DNA from: an uncultured Planctomycetaceae bacterium
GTDB lineage: Bacteria; Planctomycetota; Planctomycetia; Pirellulales; Pirellulaceae
Direction: 5' to 3'
Assembly (NCBI GenBank): GCA_937862885.1
Contig: CALMEE010000101.1
Location: 1-64,000 of the forward strand
DNA length: 64,000 nucleotides
Shown: piece after piece, positions 1 through 8,436 of the stretch
Layout: the number at the start of each line of letters is the position of its first letter
Numbering within the stretch: position 1 is the stretch's first letter
The notes under the pieces: generated by a model
Databases searched by the model: none
The model's input: only the letters and a program-made list of their open reading frames with translations
Told to the model about the DNA's origin: nothing
Translations under genes and position numbers: made by a program

Positions 1-1
1 A

Positions 2-292
2 GGAAATACGAGTTGGGCAGGAACAGGCATGCCGATTCGTGGCGTCCGTCAAGGTGATGAAGTGCTTCCCGTGCGACTCCCTGATTCGTCAGGAGGGTCA
101 GTTGAAATGCCGGCGTTGGCACTGAACTTGGAAGTGGCCGCGATCGGGTTGTCAGAACGCTACGGTCGAAGTTGGACGGAGCGGATGATCGGGCTGTTGA
201 GCCAGTACAGTCCGTTCGGCTTGGGTTACCTGGAATCCATAGTCAGAGCGGCGGATGTGCGTGCCTCGCGCTTAACAACCGCTGATCCCTAG
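2..292 (+). CDS. cas3: Cas3 C-terminal end (type I-G/I-U), truncated by the window edge
   Basis: The reading frame is open from the window start to a TAG at 290-292, so only about 96 C-terminal residues are present. The stretch around PFGLGYLESIVRAADVRASR matches the end of the HD-nuclease/helicase Cas3 of type I-U/I-G systems, where the last helices resemble those of HD domains. Assignment rests mainly on context: csx17, csb1 and csb2 follow in the order typical of this subtype. Cas3 unwinds and degrades target DNA recruited by the Cascade-like complex. The catalytic motifs lie outside the window. The stop is odd: the same frame stays open for 45 more codons, up to an overlap with csx17 (separate entry). 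Confidence 0.7.
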   Translation, partial: GNTSWAGTGMPIRGVRQGDEVLPVRLPDSSGGSVEMPALALNLEVAAIGLSERYGRSWTERMIGLLSQYSPFGLGYLESIVRAADVRASRLTTADP

Positions 293-430
293 TTGGCAAA
301 CTGCGCTTTGGAAATTGGTTCGCCTGATTCGGATCAGACTGATGACACTAGTGAAGATGAAGCCTTGCCAGAAACGGATGAACTTGAAAACGAATCCGTA
401 ATATCACTCGAGGAGGAAATCGATGTCTGA
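293..430 (+). other. In-frame acidic continuation of cas3 behind a TAG
   Basis: Directly after the cas3 TAG the same frame runs for 45 sense codons to a TGA at 428-430, overlapping the csx17 start by 8 bp. The predicted peptide is rich in Asp, Glu, Ser and Thr (for example SPDSDQTDDTSEDE). An overlapping stop/start is usual in cas operons, so this may be the original end of cas3, cut off by a recent nonsense mutation, or a read-through tail. An open run of this length by chance is possible (roughly one in nine for random codons), so the call is tentative. It also contains the csx17 ribosome binding site. Confidence 0.4.
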
Positions 431-2657
431 AAAACAGGATCAACAGCGCTATGTGCATTCGCTCGGTGGCTGTCGCCCAACACCGCTGGCCAGCTACCTA
501 AAAGCGCTCGGCGTCTTTCGGCTGATCGCCGAAGGTCCCGACTCCAACATCCGCGGCTGGTGGCAAAATGATGTTTTTCATTTGGGAACCCGCTTGAGTC
601 AGGCAGAGATCGAGCGATTTTTTCTGCATAATTATTCCCCGACACCCCTTCTCGCACCCTGGAATGGTGGCAGTGGTTTCTTTCCCAAGGACAACAAAGC
701 AGCAATCGAGGCCATCCGAAACTCTCGGGCAGATCGTTTTCAACCCTACCGCGATGCAATATTGGCCGCCTCTGCAGCAGTCGCGCACATTGACGAAAAA
801 CCTGCAAAGGGAACCGAGAAGAATGGAGTCATCGCGGCCTGCCGACGTTCTTGGCGAGGTGCTGCCCTGGAATGGATCGATGCGGCCTTGACTTTTGGCG
901 CTGATGGTGAGCCCGCTTTTCCCGCGATGCTGGGGACCGGCGGCAATGATGGGCGACTGGATTTCACAAACAATTTCATGCAACGATTGGTGACGTTATT
1001 CGATCTGTCGGATGACATTGGAACTCCGATGCCCGAATCATCGAATCGATTAGCATTGGCGCTTTGGGCTACTCCAATTGACGGCCTCGAATCTGCTGCC
1101 ATCGGACAGTTTCTGCCTAGTTCTGCCGGTGGTCCGAATGGGGCCAATGGATATGACGGAGGCATCAAAGTGAACCCTTGGGATTTCGCGCTAATGCTAG
1201 AAGGTTGCATTGTGTTTTCGGCTGGCTTGGCCCGGAAATGTTCTGCTTCGCAGTTGCCCCAGGCCGCCGCGCCGTTCGCAGTACGCGGCTCGGGAACCGG
1301 GTATGACTCCGCGTCGGCTGCAGACGTCGGAGCCCGAGGCGAACAGTGGATGCCACTGTGGGACCATCCGAGCCTGTACCGCGAAGTTCGAACGATGCTT
1401 CGCGAGGGTCGTTGTACCGTGGGCAAACGACCTGCGGGACGCGGGATCGACATGGCTCGCGCGATTGCACGATTAGGTGTCAATCGTGGGATCAGCCAAT
1501 TCGAACGCTACGGATACATTGAACGAAACGGTTTATCAAACCTAGCCGTGCCGCTGGGAAGATTTGACGTCCATCAAAGACGGTTTCAGCGGTTGCTCGA
1601 CGAGGTGTCTCCTTGGCTGGACCGGTTGCGGCAGATGGCTCAGGACAAACTTGCCCCGGCATCGATACAGCGGGTTTATCGTTCCTGCGAACAAGCCGTG
1701 TTCAATTGTGCTCAATTCGCGCGGAAGTCTGATTTTCTCGACCTGCTAGTAGCGATGGCCGCTGCCGAAGATCAGTTCCTGGCCTCGCCCAAGTTTAGCG
1801 GAGACAGAGCAATGCCCATACCGCCACTCTCCGAGGCCTGGCTGTCGGCGGTCGAGGAAGATAGTTGCGAATTCCGTCTGGCCGTCGCGTTGGCAGGTCA
1901 GTTCGGCCGGCTCAAAGGGGATTCGAAACAATCAATCTCTCAATCCGTTCGCGTCCATTGGCTGCCGTTGGCGAACGACCAACGAAAATTTCTGAAGTCG
2001 GAAAGCGGCATTAATATCACGCCCGAGCAATGTGCCGTGGGACTCGATCTGGAGCGGGGTTTGATCGCGATGATCGGTCGTCGCTTGATGGCCATGAATC
2101 GAGGGGAGTCCTACGATTCCCAACAACCGGTTCCTTTCTATCCGCTGCGATTGCGGTTCGACTATCTCGGCGCAACGTGGGAACATATTGCCGCGTTTCT
2201 GAATCACGAAACTGACGACAGCAGAATTCTGCAGACCGCACGAGCGTTGATGGCCCTGCGCTGGCCGAAGTCCTTCGAATTCACGCGTCAAAAAACGCCT
2301 CGTATTACGGATGGAAGCAAGGCGGCTTTTGGAATCCTGAGACTGGCTGTCTCGCCGCACGCCATCCGCATTCGGACGGAAGAGCATGAGTCCGAGCATG
2401 AGGTGCGTTGCAACTCGATGGTGTTTCAACGCTTGATTGCCGGCGATCTGCCGGGAGCATTCCGCCTGGCGCAGCGGCAATTGTTGAACGCTGGTTTGCG
2501 CTCGAAGATGCCACTGGCCACGGGTGATGCAAAATATGCCCGCCGTTTGGCAGCATCGCTGGGATTTGGACTCGGCTTCCACACTTACTCTCGACTGGCG
2601 CTCACCATTACGGATTGCGACGCCAGCGAAAAACCGGTCACTGAGCATTTCGTTTAA
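423..2657 (+). CDS. csx17: Csx17, large (Cas8-like) subunit of type I-G Cascade
   Basis: The 744-residue protein begins MSEKQDQQRYVHSLGGCRPT, and the N-terminal pattern HxLGGCxPxPLxxYLKALGVFRLI is characteristic of Csx17, also called Cas8u2. In type I-U/I-G systems this is the large effector subunit, thought to recognise the PAM and target with Csb1 and Csb2. Length fits the family. No nuclease motif is evident, as expected. The ATG at 423 is supported by a strong GAGGAGG at 410-416, 6 bases upstream. It lies between cas3 and csb1, and the operon is interrupted only by a palindromic repeat at its stop codon. Confidence 0.92.
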   Translation: MSEKQDQQRYVHSLGGCRPTPLASYLKALGVFRLIAEGPDSNIRGWWQNDVFHLGTRLSQAEIERFFLHNYSPTPLLAPWNGGSGFFPKDNKAAIEAIRNSRADRFQPYRDAILAASAAVAHIDEKPAKGTEKNGVIAACRRSWRGAALEWIDAALTFGADGEPAFPAMLGTGGNDGRLDFTNNFMQRLVTLFDLSDDIGTPMPESSNRLALALWATPIDGLESAAIGQFLPSSAGGPNGANGYDGGIKVNPWDFALMLEGCIVFSAGLARKCSASQLPQAAAPFAVRGSGTGYDSASAADVGARGEQWMPLWDHPSLYREVRTMLREGRCTVGKRPAGRGIDMARAIARLGVNRGISQFERYGYIERNGLSNLAVPLGRFDVHQRRFQRLLDEVSPWLDRLRQMAQDKLAPASIQRVYRSCEQAVFNCAQFARKSDFLDLLVAMAAAEDQFLASPKFSGDRAMPIPPLSEAWLSAVEEDSCEFRLAVALAGQFGRLKGDSKQSISQSVRVHWLPLANDQRKFLKSESGINITPEQCAVGLDLERGLIAMIGRRLMAMNRGESYDSQQPVPFYPLRLRFDYLGATWEHIAAFLNHETDDSRILQTARALMALRWPKSFEFTRQKTPRITDGSKAAFGILRLAVSPHAIRIRTEEHESEHEVRCNSMVFQRLIAGDLPGAFRLAQRQLLNAGLRSKMPLATGDAKYARRLAASLGFGLGFHTYSRLALTITDCDASEKPVTEHFV

Positions 2658-2725
2658 CGGTCAGTCGCAAGCGTACGCAGATACGAGTCACCAAGACACG
2701 TACGCCTGCGGCTGACGGTTAAACG
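2651..2725. repeat. Long imperfect palindrome between csx17 and csb1
   Basis: The left arm (2651-2677) and right arm (2699-2725) are reverse complements at 24 of 27 positions, separated by a 21-base loop. The left arm includes the csx17 stop codon. The outer ends read GTTTAAC (2652-2658) and GTTAAAC (2718-2724). As RNA this would be a very stable hairpin inside the cas operon, and it could attenuate or protect the mRNA. No T-tract follows, so a simple terminator is unlikely. It looks like a REP-type dispersed element, but no second copy was found in the window. Confidence 0.8.
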
Positions 2726-2770
2726 ACGTGCAAGAAACTGTTTTCATCAATTTTTGGCAAGGAGAATTTC

Positions 2771-3715
2771 ATGACCGTTGATTTGAGCAAATTGGACAAT
2801 CAAAACCGCGTTCTATTCGAGGTCGCTTTAAAGCCAGTTCAAGGCAAACGATTTCAGCCCACCGGATTTCCCGATCTGGGTGCAGCGACGTATCAGGCCG
2901 GCAATACCGCTTGTCTGCTGGTCGAAAGCGCGCAGAGCATGGCCAATCGGTTGGAAATGACCCTCTGGGATGAGGGTGCAAAGCAACCGGTGTCGGCTGC
3001 GTCCGGGATCAGCTACGTTGCCATCCACAACGACTCGGGTGGGTATTTGACGTCATCGATTACGGAAGCTCATCGAATCAACAGTCCCTACATCCTTGAG
3101 GGAAAGGACAAGGGTTTCATTGGGAAACTGCAGCAGGAATTCGCGGTGATGGAGAAGGGCCCGATCGACCGATCAAAGCTGGCATCAACGCTCCTTAAAT
3201 ACGATGTGAACAGTCTATTACACGGTGTGTTTCTCGCCAAGAAAGAACTTGCGGGTGGTCGGTTGCGAATCGCACGGGCCCTTTCTTCCTTTGTCGAGGC
3301 CGAGTCGGTCGCGGTCGCGGCATCGGGTGGTGTTAAGAATGACCACGTCGATCCCCAGGGAGACACTGCCAAAGGATTTGGCAACGTCCCTTTTCACCGC
3401 GAGGAATTTACGTCTGAAAAAATCACGGCCTATTTCAGTTTAGATCTGCAACAGATTCGTGCGTACGGATTGGGAGACAAAGTCGAACGAATGCTGATCT
3501 TGCTCGCGCTGTTCAAAATTCGCAGCTTGCTGGACGGCAACTTGCGTTTTCGCACTGCGTGTGACCTGGAGGTCGCTGAACCCGATTCCATCGTCGCGCG
3601 CCGTCCTGCTGGATTCTCGCTCCCCTCGCTTGAAGACCTCAACGCCGATCTGCCCAAGGCGATTAAGGACTGTCAAGATTTGATGGAAGTCACCACGGTC
3701 ACTTACAGCAATTGA
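2771..3715 (+). CDS. csb1: Csb1, Cas7-like backbone subunit (type I-G)
   Basis: The 314-residue protein fits the Csb1/Cas7u RAMP family in length and context. It contains the segments VLFEVALKPVQGKRFQPTGFPDLGAATYQ and later GNVPFHREEFTSEKITAYFSLDLQQIRAYGLG, which resemble the conserved parts of Csb1. Cas7 proteins polymerise along the crRNA spacer and form the Cascade backbone. The start has a clear AAGGAG at 2759-2764. Its stop codon overlaps a possible TTG start of csb2, indicating translational coupling. No unusual composition was seen. Confidence 0.9.
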   Translation: MTVDLSKLDNQNRVLFEVALKPVQGKRFQPTGFPDLGAATYQAGNTACLLVESAQSMANRLEMTLWDEGAKQPVSAASGISYVAIHNDSGGYLTSSITEAHRINSPYILEGKDKGFIGKLQQEFAVMEKGPIDRSKLASTLLKYDVNSLLHGVFLAKKELAGGRLRIARALSSFVEAESVAVAASGGVKNDHVDPQGDTAKGFGNVPFHREEFTSEKITAYFSLDLQQIRAYGLGDKVERMLILLALFKIRSLLDGNLRFRTACDLEVAEPDSIVARRPAGFSLPSLEDLNADLPKAIKDCQDLMEVTTVTYSN

Positions 3716-3732
3716 GCACGAAGGGGACCGCT

Positions 3733-5364
3733 ATGATTATTATGTCGTTCGAGTTTCCCGCGCGACGCTACCACGCGACGCCGTGGGACGCTCATGTCAA
3801 CGAAGGCCGCATCGAATGGCCCCCCAGCCCGTGGCGATTGATTCGGGCTTTGCTGTCTGTCGGCTACTGCAAATGGAATTGGGGCGACGAGCCTCCCACA
3901 GTAGTCCAGTCATTGATCGGAAAATTGATCGAAGGTGAACCGGCCTATTGTTTGCCCCAGGCAACAACCGCTCACACTCGACACTACATGCCGACCCGGG
4001 ACAAGCCGACCAAGGTTTTCGATGCGTTTGTGCGAATGCAGTCGCCCGATGCCAGATTGTTAGTTCGCTACGACGTCGATGTCACGGATGAAGAACGTCG
4101 AATGCTGAGCGACCTGCTAAGCAGTTTGACCTACCTGGGACGCGCCGAGAGTTGGGTCGAGGCGAGTTTGATTGCGAAGATCGATCACGCAGCGTTCCTG
4201 ATCGATGATGCTTGGTGTGAGCCGAGTTCTTTCGGCAACGGCAAGCCGACCCGATTAATTGCCCCGCTAAAATCTGGGCAATTTGACGACTGGCGAACCG
4301 AAGCAGCAGAAAAGGCTTTCGTTGCAGCTAAAACCATCGAAGAAGCGAAGGCCAAGGCCAAAGAAAAACAGTTGACTCCAGCCAACCTCAAAAAGATAAG
4401 GGCGAAGTCGGAAGAAAAGTTTCCGATTTCGGTGATCGACGCATTGCAATTGGATACCAACGTGTGGCAATCGCAAGGTTGGCCGCAACCGCCCGGCAGT
4501 CGCTGGCTGGACTATTCAATCCCCGACGAACTATTGCAGATTCCGCCGCTGCGAACATCGCCCCGTTCGGGAGCGGCATCGGCGACTCAAGCGGTGTTGT
4601 TGTCGATCGATGGTGTCGGCAAACGGGGAACGGTCCGACCGCTGATGTCCCGGATGTTGCCCGTAATGGAACTGTTGCATCGTCTGGCAATTCACAAGGC
4701 CGCGAACGAACTCGATTTTGGAAATCTGCCCGAATTGAGTGGCAAGGACGCTTCTGGAAAAATTCTTCGGGGCCATCGTCATTGCCACTATCTCCCATTG
4801 AGCCTGCTGCGGCAGGGCGCTAGTCACGGGAAACTGGACCATGTGCTTGTTTGGACCCCCGATGAAAACGGTCTTTCGGCCCAAGCAGTCACTGCGCTCG
4901 CTGCCATTCGCTGGGCGTATGCGAAAGGGATCAGCGATCTGTCCGTGAACTTTGCCGGTAGCGGTACCGTGGCAGAGCTGAAAAGGCAACTCGATCAAGA
5001 ACCGAAGGTTCAGCCGGGTGCCACAAATATCATGGGACTGGGGCGGGTTTGGCAGTCTATCACTCCATTGGTTTTCAGCAGGTATCTGCACAGCCATGGG
5101 AAGAAGACGCCTGAGAATCAGATTCGCGCGGAATTGAACAATCGAGGTTTCGATGAACCCATTGAGATTCGATTTTGGTCCTCCAGCGAGATGGTGGAAA
5201 GAAATTTAAAGGGATGCGTCATTCGCCGCAGGCCGGGAAAGAGCCAACCGCCATCGCCAACATCGTGGGGAGCAACGATCAAGTTCGAACGGCCGCAGCA
5301 AGGCCCCATCGCGTTGGGGTACGCCAGCCATTTCGGGTTGGGGATGTTCGCAGCAGTGGAGTAA
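3733..5364 (+). CDS. csb2: Csb2, fused Cas5/Cas6-like RAMP protein (type I-G)
   Basis: The N-terminus (SFEFPARRYHATPWDAHVNE, then GRIEWPPSPWRLIRALL) is the signature of Csb2 (Cas5u6u), which is expected to bind the crRNA 5' handle and to process pre-crRNA. A His-rich segment GHRHCHYLPLSLL near residue 350 is a plausible Cas6-type catalytic region. An upstream TTG at 3712 overlaps the csb1 stop (TTGA). The ATG at 3733 is preferred because AAGGGGA lies at 3720-3726 and family members start close to this point. The protein has 543 residues from this start. It is the last recognisable cas gene; the adaptation genes that usually follow in this subtype are absent. Confidence 0.9.
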   Translation: MIIMSFEFPARRYHATPWDAHVNEGRIEWPPSPWRLIRALLSVGYCKWNWGDEPPTVVQSLIGKLIEGEPAYCLPQATTAHTRHYMPTRDKPTKVFDAFVRMQSPDARLLVRYDVDVTDEERRMLSDLLSSLTYLGRAESWVEASLIAKIDHAAFLIDDAWCEPSSFGNGKPTRLIAPLKSGQFDDWRTEAAEKAFVAAKTIEEAKAKAKEKQLTPANLKKIRAKSEEKFPISVIDALQLDTNVWQSQGWPQPPGSRWLDYSIPDELLQIPPLRTSPRSGAASATQAVLLSIDGVGKRGTVRPLMSRMLPVMELLHRLAIHKAANELDFGNLPELSGKDASGKILRGHRHCHYLPLSLLRQGASHGKLDHVLVWTPDENGLSAQAVTALAAIRWAYAKGISDLSVNFAGSGTVAELKRQLDQEPKVQPGATNIMGLGRVWQSITPLVFSRYLHSHGKKTPENQIRAELNNRGFDEPIEIRFWSSSEMVERNLKGCVIRRRPGKSQPPSPTSWGATIKFERPQQGPIALGYASHFGLGMFAAVE

Positions 5365-5365
5365 A

Positions 5366-5423
5366 CAGATCAGTCAGATCAGTCGGATCAGTCGGATTTG
5401 TCAGATCGTTGATCAGACAGATC
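5366..5423. repeat. 9-bp tandem repeat tract
   Basis: About six degenerate copies of a 9-base unit, close to CAGATCAGT/CGGATCAGT, fill most of the gap between csb2 and the next gene. It ends with GATCAGACAGATC (5411-5423), which recurs exactly inside the following gene at 5821-5833. The 9-base period keeps a reading frame, so the tract could once have been coding (SDQ/TDL-like tripeptides). It is too short-period and spacerless to be a CRISPR array. Confidence 0.85.
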
Positions 5424-5448
5424 AAAAAACCAAATTGAGAGAAGACCC

Positions 5449-6249
5449 ATGGCACGCATTCGCAAGAGTGGCGGGTACCGGAAGTTGGCTTCATTCCAAA
5501 CTGCGACGATTATCTACGATGCGACGGTTTGGTTCTGCGAAAAATTTATGGATTCCCGCTCGCGGACAGTGGACCAGATGATCCAGGCGGCTCGCTCTGG
5601 GCGACAGAATATTGCAGAAGGGAGCCGGGCGGGCGCTACTTCGTCACACACGGAATTGCGATTGGTCAATGTCGCGCGGGCAAGTTTGGAAGAATTGCTA
5701 CTAGATTATGAGGATTTCCTGCGGCATCGGCGGTTGCCCCAGTGGGCCCCCGACAGCCCGGAGGCGACCGCTGTGCGGAGCGTGGCGTCGCGGTGGAAAA
5801 AAGACCAGACGGATCGGTCAGATCAGACAGATCGAAATCAGTCCGATCAGTCGGATCTGACCGATCTAGCCGACGAGCAACGTTGGGGGCTCTACTCGCG
5901 TTGGCTGGATCACGACGATCCGGCGGTGCGGGCCAATGCCGTGATTTGCCTGATCCATCAGGCCAACTATCTATTGGACCAACAAATCGACGCTCTCGAA
6001 CGAGCGTTCATTGATGAGGGAGGCTACAGCGAACAACTGGCCACCGCGAGATTGGCGAAACGTGCCGAGAACCGGGCCGCAAAATCGTCAGAGGCGACCG
6101 GCGAATCCCCGTCGCCCGATACTATTCCGGCGTGTCCGATTTGCGGTGCCATAATGACCCTCCGCACGGCTAAGAGTGGGCGTCATGCCGGAAGCCAGTT
6201 CTGGGGCTGCACCCACTATCCGCAATGCAAGGGAACCGTTCCTGTTTAA
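5449..6249 (+). CDS. Four-helix-bundle (S23-like) protein with C-terminal zinc ribbon
   Basis: The 266-residue protein has an N-terminal four-helix-bundle domain (about residues 15-110; TVDQMIQAARSGRQNIAEGS is typical of the family once linked to 23S rRNA intervening sequences). A low-complexity Asp/Ser/Gln linker (about 118-142) is encoded by 9-bp repeats, and a second helical part follows. The C-terminus is a topoisomerase-type zinc ribbon with CPIC at about residue 229 and CTHYPQC at 256-262. This fits the four-helix-bundle suffix-domain type. The biochemical role is unknown; the ribbon suggests nucleic-acid binding. It sits 84 bp after csb2 on the same strand, but co-transcription is not shown. 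AGAGAAG at 5437-5443 is a plausible ribosome binding site. Confidence 0.85.
   Translation: MARIRKSGGYRKLASFQTATIIYDATVWFCEKFMDSRSRTVDQMIQAARSGRQNIAEGSRAGATSSHTELRLVNVARASLEELLLDYEDFLRHRRLPQWAPDSPEATAVRSVASRWKKDQTDRSDQTDRNQSDQSDLTDLADEQRWGLYSRWLDHDDPAVRANAVICLIHQANYLLDQQIDALERAFIDEGGYSEQLATARLAKRAENRAAKSSEATGESPSPDTIPACPICGAIMTLRTAKSGRHAGSQFWGCTHYPQCKGTVPV
5802..5876 (+). repeat. 9-bp repeat tract inside the four-helix-bundle gene
   Basis: About seven degenerate 9-base units related to those at 5366-5423 lie in frame and encode a DQTDRSDQTDRNQSDQSD-like linker. The shared exact 13-mer GATCAGACAGATC and the shared CAGTCGGAT show that the two tracts have a common origin. The linker joins the four-helix bundle to the rest of the protein and is probably disordered. 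Confidence 0.85.
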
Positions 6250-6751
6250 TTCAAGGCTGGCGAAAATCTTAGCCGTTCATTTCCAGACTTGGGCACAGGT
6301 CAACGGCGGTTGTTGACGAACCCAGAAATTGTCGAATGGCAGTTCAGCTCTCTTACGCTTCGCAGGTTTGTTAGCGTCGGCTACCTGTTTCGCGCGAGAG
6401 TCCGTTGCTGTTTGCGGAAAAGGGCGATGCACTCTGGTTTGGAGCCAACGATCAGCAAAACCATGACAGTAAGGCAAAGTTTGCGGATTGAGAGACAAAT
6501 TTGCATTTGTGTGCCTCGCTTTGAGTGTGCAAACACCGGGGGACGATACAACAAAATGCGTCAAATTAAAGCGGTTGTTCGCAAAAAAATAATTGCAATG
6601 GTTCTACGAGTCCCGTCACTTAAACCATGAAGCAGTTTGCTGATATGTTCGCAATCCACGTGATTGCGGGGACGATTCCTTCGCTTTTGATATTGCTGGT
6701 TTAAATTAAATCACTTGAAATTGGTCAGCCTCGTCTTTGTCCATCGGGTCC
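6250..6751. other. Intergenic region, no gene recognised
   Basis: About 500 bases downstream of the zinc-ribbon gene. Short open frames exist on both strands, but none has a recognisable protein or a good ribosome binding site. No CRISPR repeat, tRNA or clear terminator was seen. This is where cas4/cas1, cas2 and an array could have been expected. Confidence 0.6.
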
Positions 6752-8107
6752 ATGTTAAACTCGAAGAATTCAAACGTTGATCGACGTTGGCTCGATTCCA
6801 TGCCTGCCCTATTTGGTATCTGTCGTAGACTTTTTTTCTGCGTGATTCTAGTGCTTTCTCCTGTTCTTTGTGCGAAAGCGGCGAACGTAGTTGACGACAT
6901 GTTGGAAAATAGCGACACCGACACCGACCAAGATCATGACTTCAGTTTTAATCCCGTATCAACGTCTTGGACTTCGTTACAATTCGAAACCTGGAATATT
7001 GACCAGAACAAGCCGGGTGCGATCAGTGAACTAATGAGACGGCATCGCACCTGGAGCAATCATTCTGGCGGGCCATTTATCCACTACAACGTCTTGGCTC
7101 GCAGCTTTTACATCAATGACCAGCGCATTCGATTTACGGGTAATGAATCGACCTTTGCAGTCGAAGCCCAACTCGATTTTCGGGTTCAGCATCAAATCGA
7201 TGATTGGAATGTGGGGCTGGTAAGCGAAATCTATTTGAGCCAACCTTTTGACGAGAATTTGTTGGTTGACTATGGATTGCGCGAATCTTTTCGACATAAT
7301 TTTTTGCTCGATCCGTTAGAACTTTCGGAATTGTATATTCATTTTGACCGCGGCCCCTGGCGATTCAAAATTGGACGCTTTGAAACGCCATTTGGACGCT
7401 ATTGGGCACCGTTCTATTTGAACTCGCGTCGGGACGTACCCTTTATTCGCAGCGAATCCATTCTGTTCCGAGAAACAGGCATACAATGTGATTTCAAGTC
7501 GGGGCATTGGATTCTCACATCGGCATTGACCAACGGTGGTTTGAATCGCGATACGAACTCCGGCAAAGCGTTTCTCGGTCGGATTGGCTTCGATCATCCG
7601 GACTTCGTCATCGGGTCCTCGCTGAAATGGCATGATGGAATTAGCTCGGAAGGGCAGAAAGAGTTTAATCGCCACGCTGGATTCGACATCATGCGTCGGC
7701 TTAACGATCGTTGGCTTGTCTCCGGCGAGGTCATTTACGACGAATATGGAATGCGTCGACCGGGATTCAATCTCGACGACATTTTTTGGGGCCGAAGTAT
7801 ATACAATCGCCAGATTAATCGCGGCCTGAACATTCCCCTCAATGGAGTCGGATACTACGCCAACTTGATTTGGGAACAACCGGGGCGTTTGGCTGCGATC
7901 GGCTACGGCGAGTTTTATCCGACAGCCGTCGGTGACCCAATTCATGACCAGGTGACACGACGCGTGAACACCAGTTATCACCATGGATTCAACGATCATT
8001 TGTCCACGTATTGCTCCCTGATCCTGGAAAACTCCGTCTCTGAATCGCAAAACGGTGAGCAACGGAGAGGCTTTTCCTTGATTGTAGGTATGCAGTTCCT
8101 CTGGTAG
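6752..8107 (+). CDS. Outer-membrane beta-barrel (porin-like) protein
   Basis: A hydrophobic stretch FFCVILVLSPVLCAKA after two Arg residues is a good signal peptide. The mature part is rich in alternating aromatic/polar strands (for example RGPWRFKIGRFETPFGRYW) and ends in a C-terminal Trp within MQFLW, typical of barrel proteins. KIGRFETPFGRYWAPFY resembles phosphate-selective or carbohydrate porin families. Starts at 6752 (ATG), 6737 (TTG) or 6800 (ATG, directly before the signal peptide) are possible; none has a clear Shine-Dalgarno sequence. It probably mediates passage through the outer membrane; substrate unknown. No operon partner is visible. Confidence 0.65.
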   Translation: MLNSKNSNVDRRWLDSMPALFGICRRLFFCVILVLSPVLCAKAANVVDDMLENSDTDTDQDHDFSFNPVSTSWTSLQFETWNIDQNKPGAISELMRRHRTWSNHSGGPFIHYNVLARSFYINDQRIRFTGNESTFAVEAQLDFRVQHQIDDWNVGLVSEIYLSQPFDENLLVDYGLRESFRHNFLLDPLELSELYIHFDRGPWRFKIGRFETPFGRYWAPFYLNSRRDVPFIRSESILFRETGIQCDFKSGHWILTSALTNGGLNRDTNSGKAFLGRIGFDHPDFVIGSSLKWHDGISSEGQKEFNRHAGFDIMRRLNDRWLVSGEVIYDEYGMRRPGFNLDDIFWGRSIYNRQINRGLNIPLNGVGYYANLIWEQPGRLAAIGYGEFYPTAVGDPIHDQVTRRVNTSYHHGFNDHLSTYCSLILENSVSESQNGEQRRGFSLIVGMQFLW

Positions 8108-8436
8108 TTCTGGGATTCGCTAGCATGATAGCACCGATCTGTGAGTTTAACGTCTGTAAGGGTCATTCCTGCCGTGCGATTAACAACGATTCGAACGACA
8201 AAAGCCAGTTAAATTCATTTGCCTGCTCGATTCGAAATATGCAATAGAGGGGGCGCGATCTAGTGCGCGACAACGTCGGCCAGTCGACGCAGTGATTTTT
8301 CAGGAACGCCTTTCGATGTGTGCCTGACGAACGCGGGCGAGCGAATTCGTTGGCCGCGATGTTGTGAACGATACTTGTGTGAACGAGAAACGACAAATCT
8401 AAACGAGCAAACTTCGACTTCTTTGATCTATTCCAC
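8108..8436. other. Intergenic region, nothing recognised
   Basis: About 330 bases between the porin-like gene and the Wzz-like gene. No conserved protein, hairpin with T-tract or RNA gene was found. Presumably it carries the promoter of the downstream gene. Confidence 0.5.

Noticed and set aside
2651-2725. attC site (ends GTTTAAC/GTTAAAC)
   Set aside because: The arms are symmetric, lack an extrahelical base and no second site or cassette boundary is nearby; better seen as a REP-type palindrome.
5366-5423. Possible degenerate CRISPR array after csb2
   Set aside because: The period is 9 bases with no spacers and the same units lie inside a coding sequence, so it is a tandem microsatellite-like repeat.
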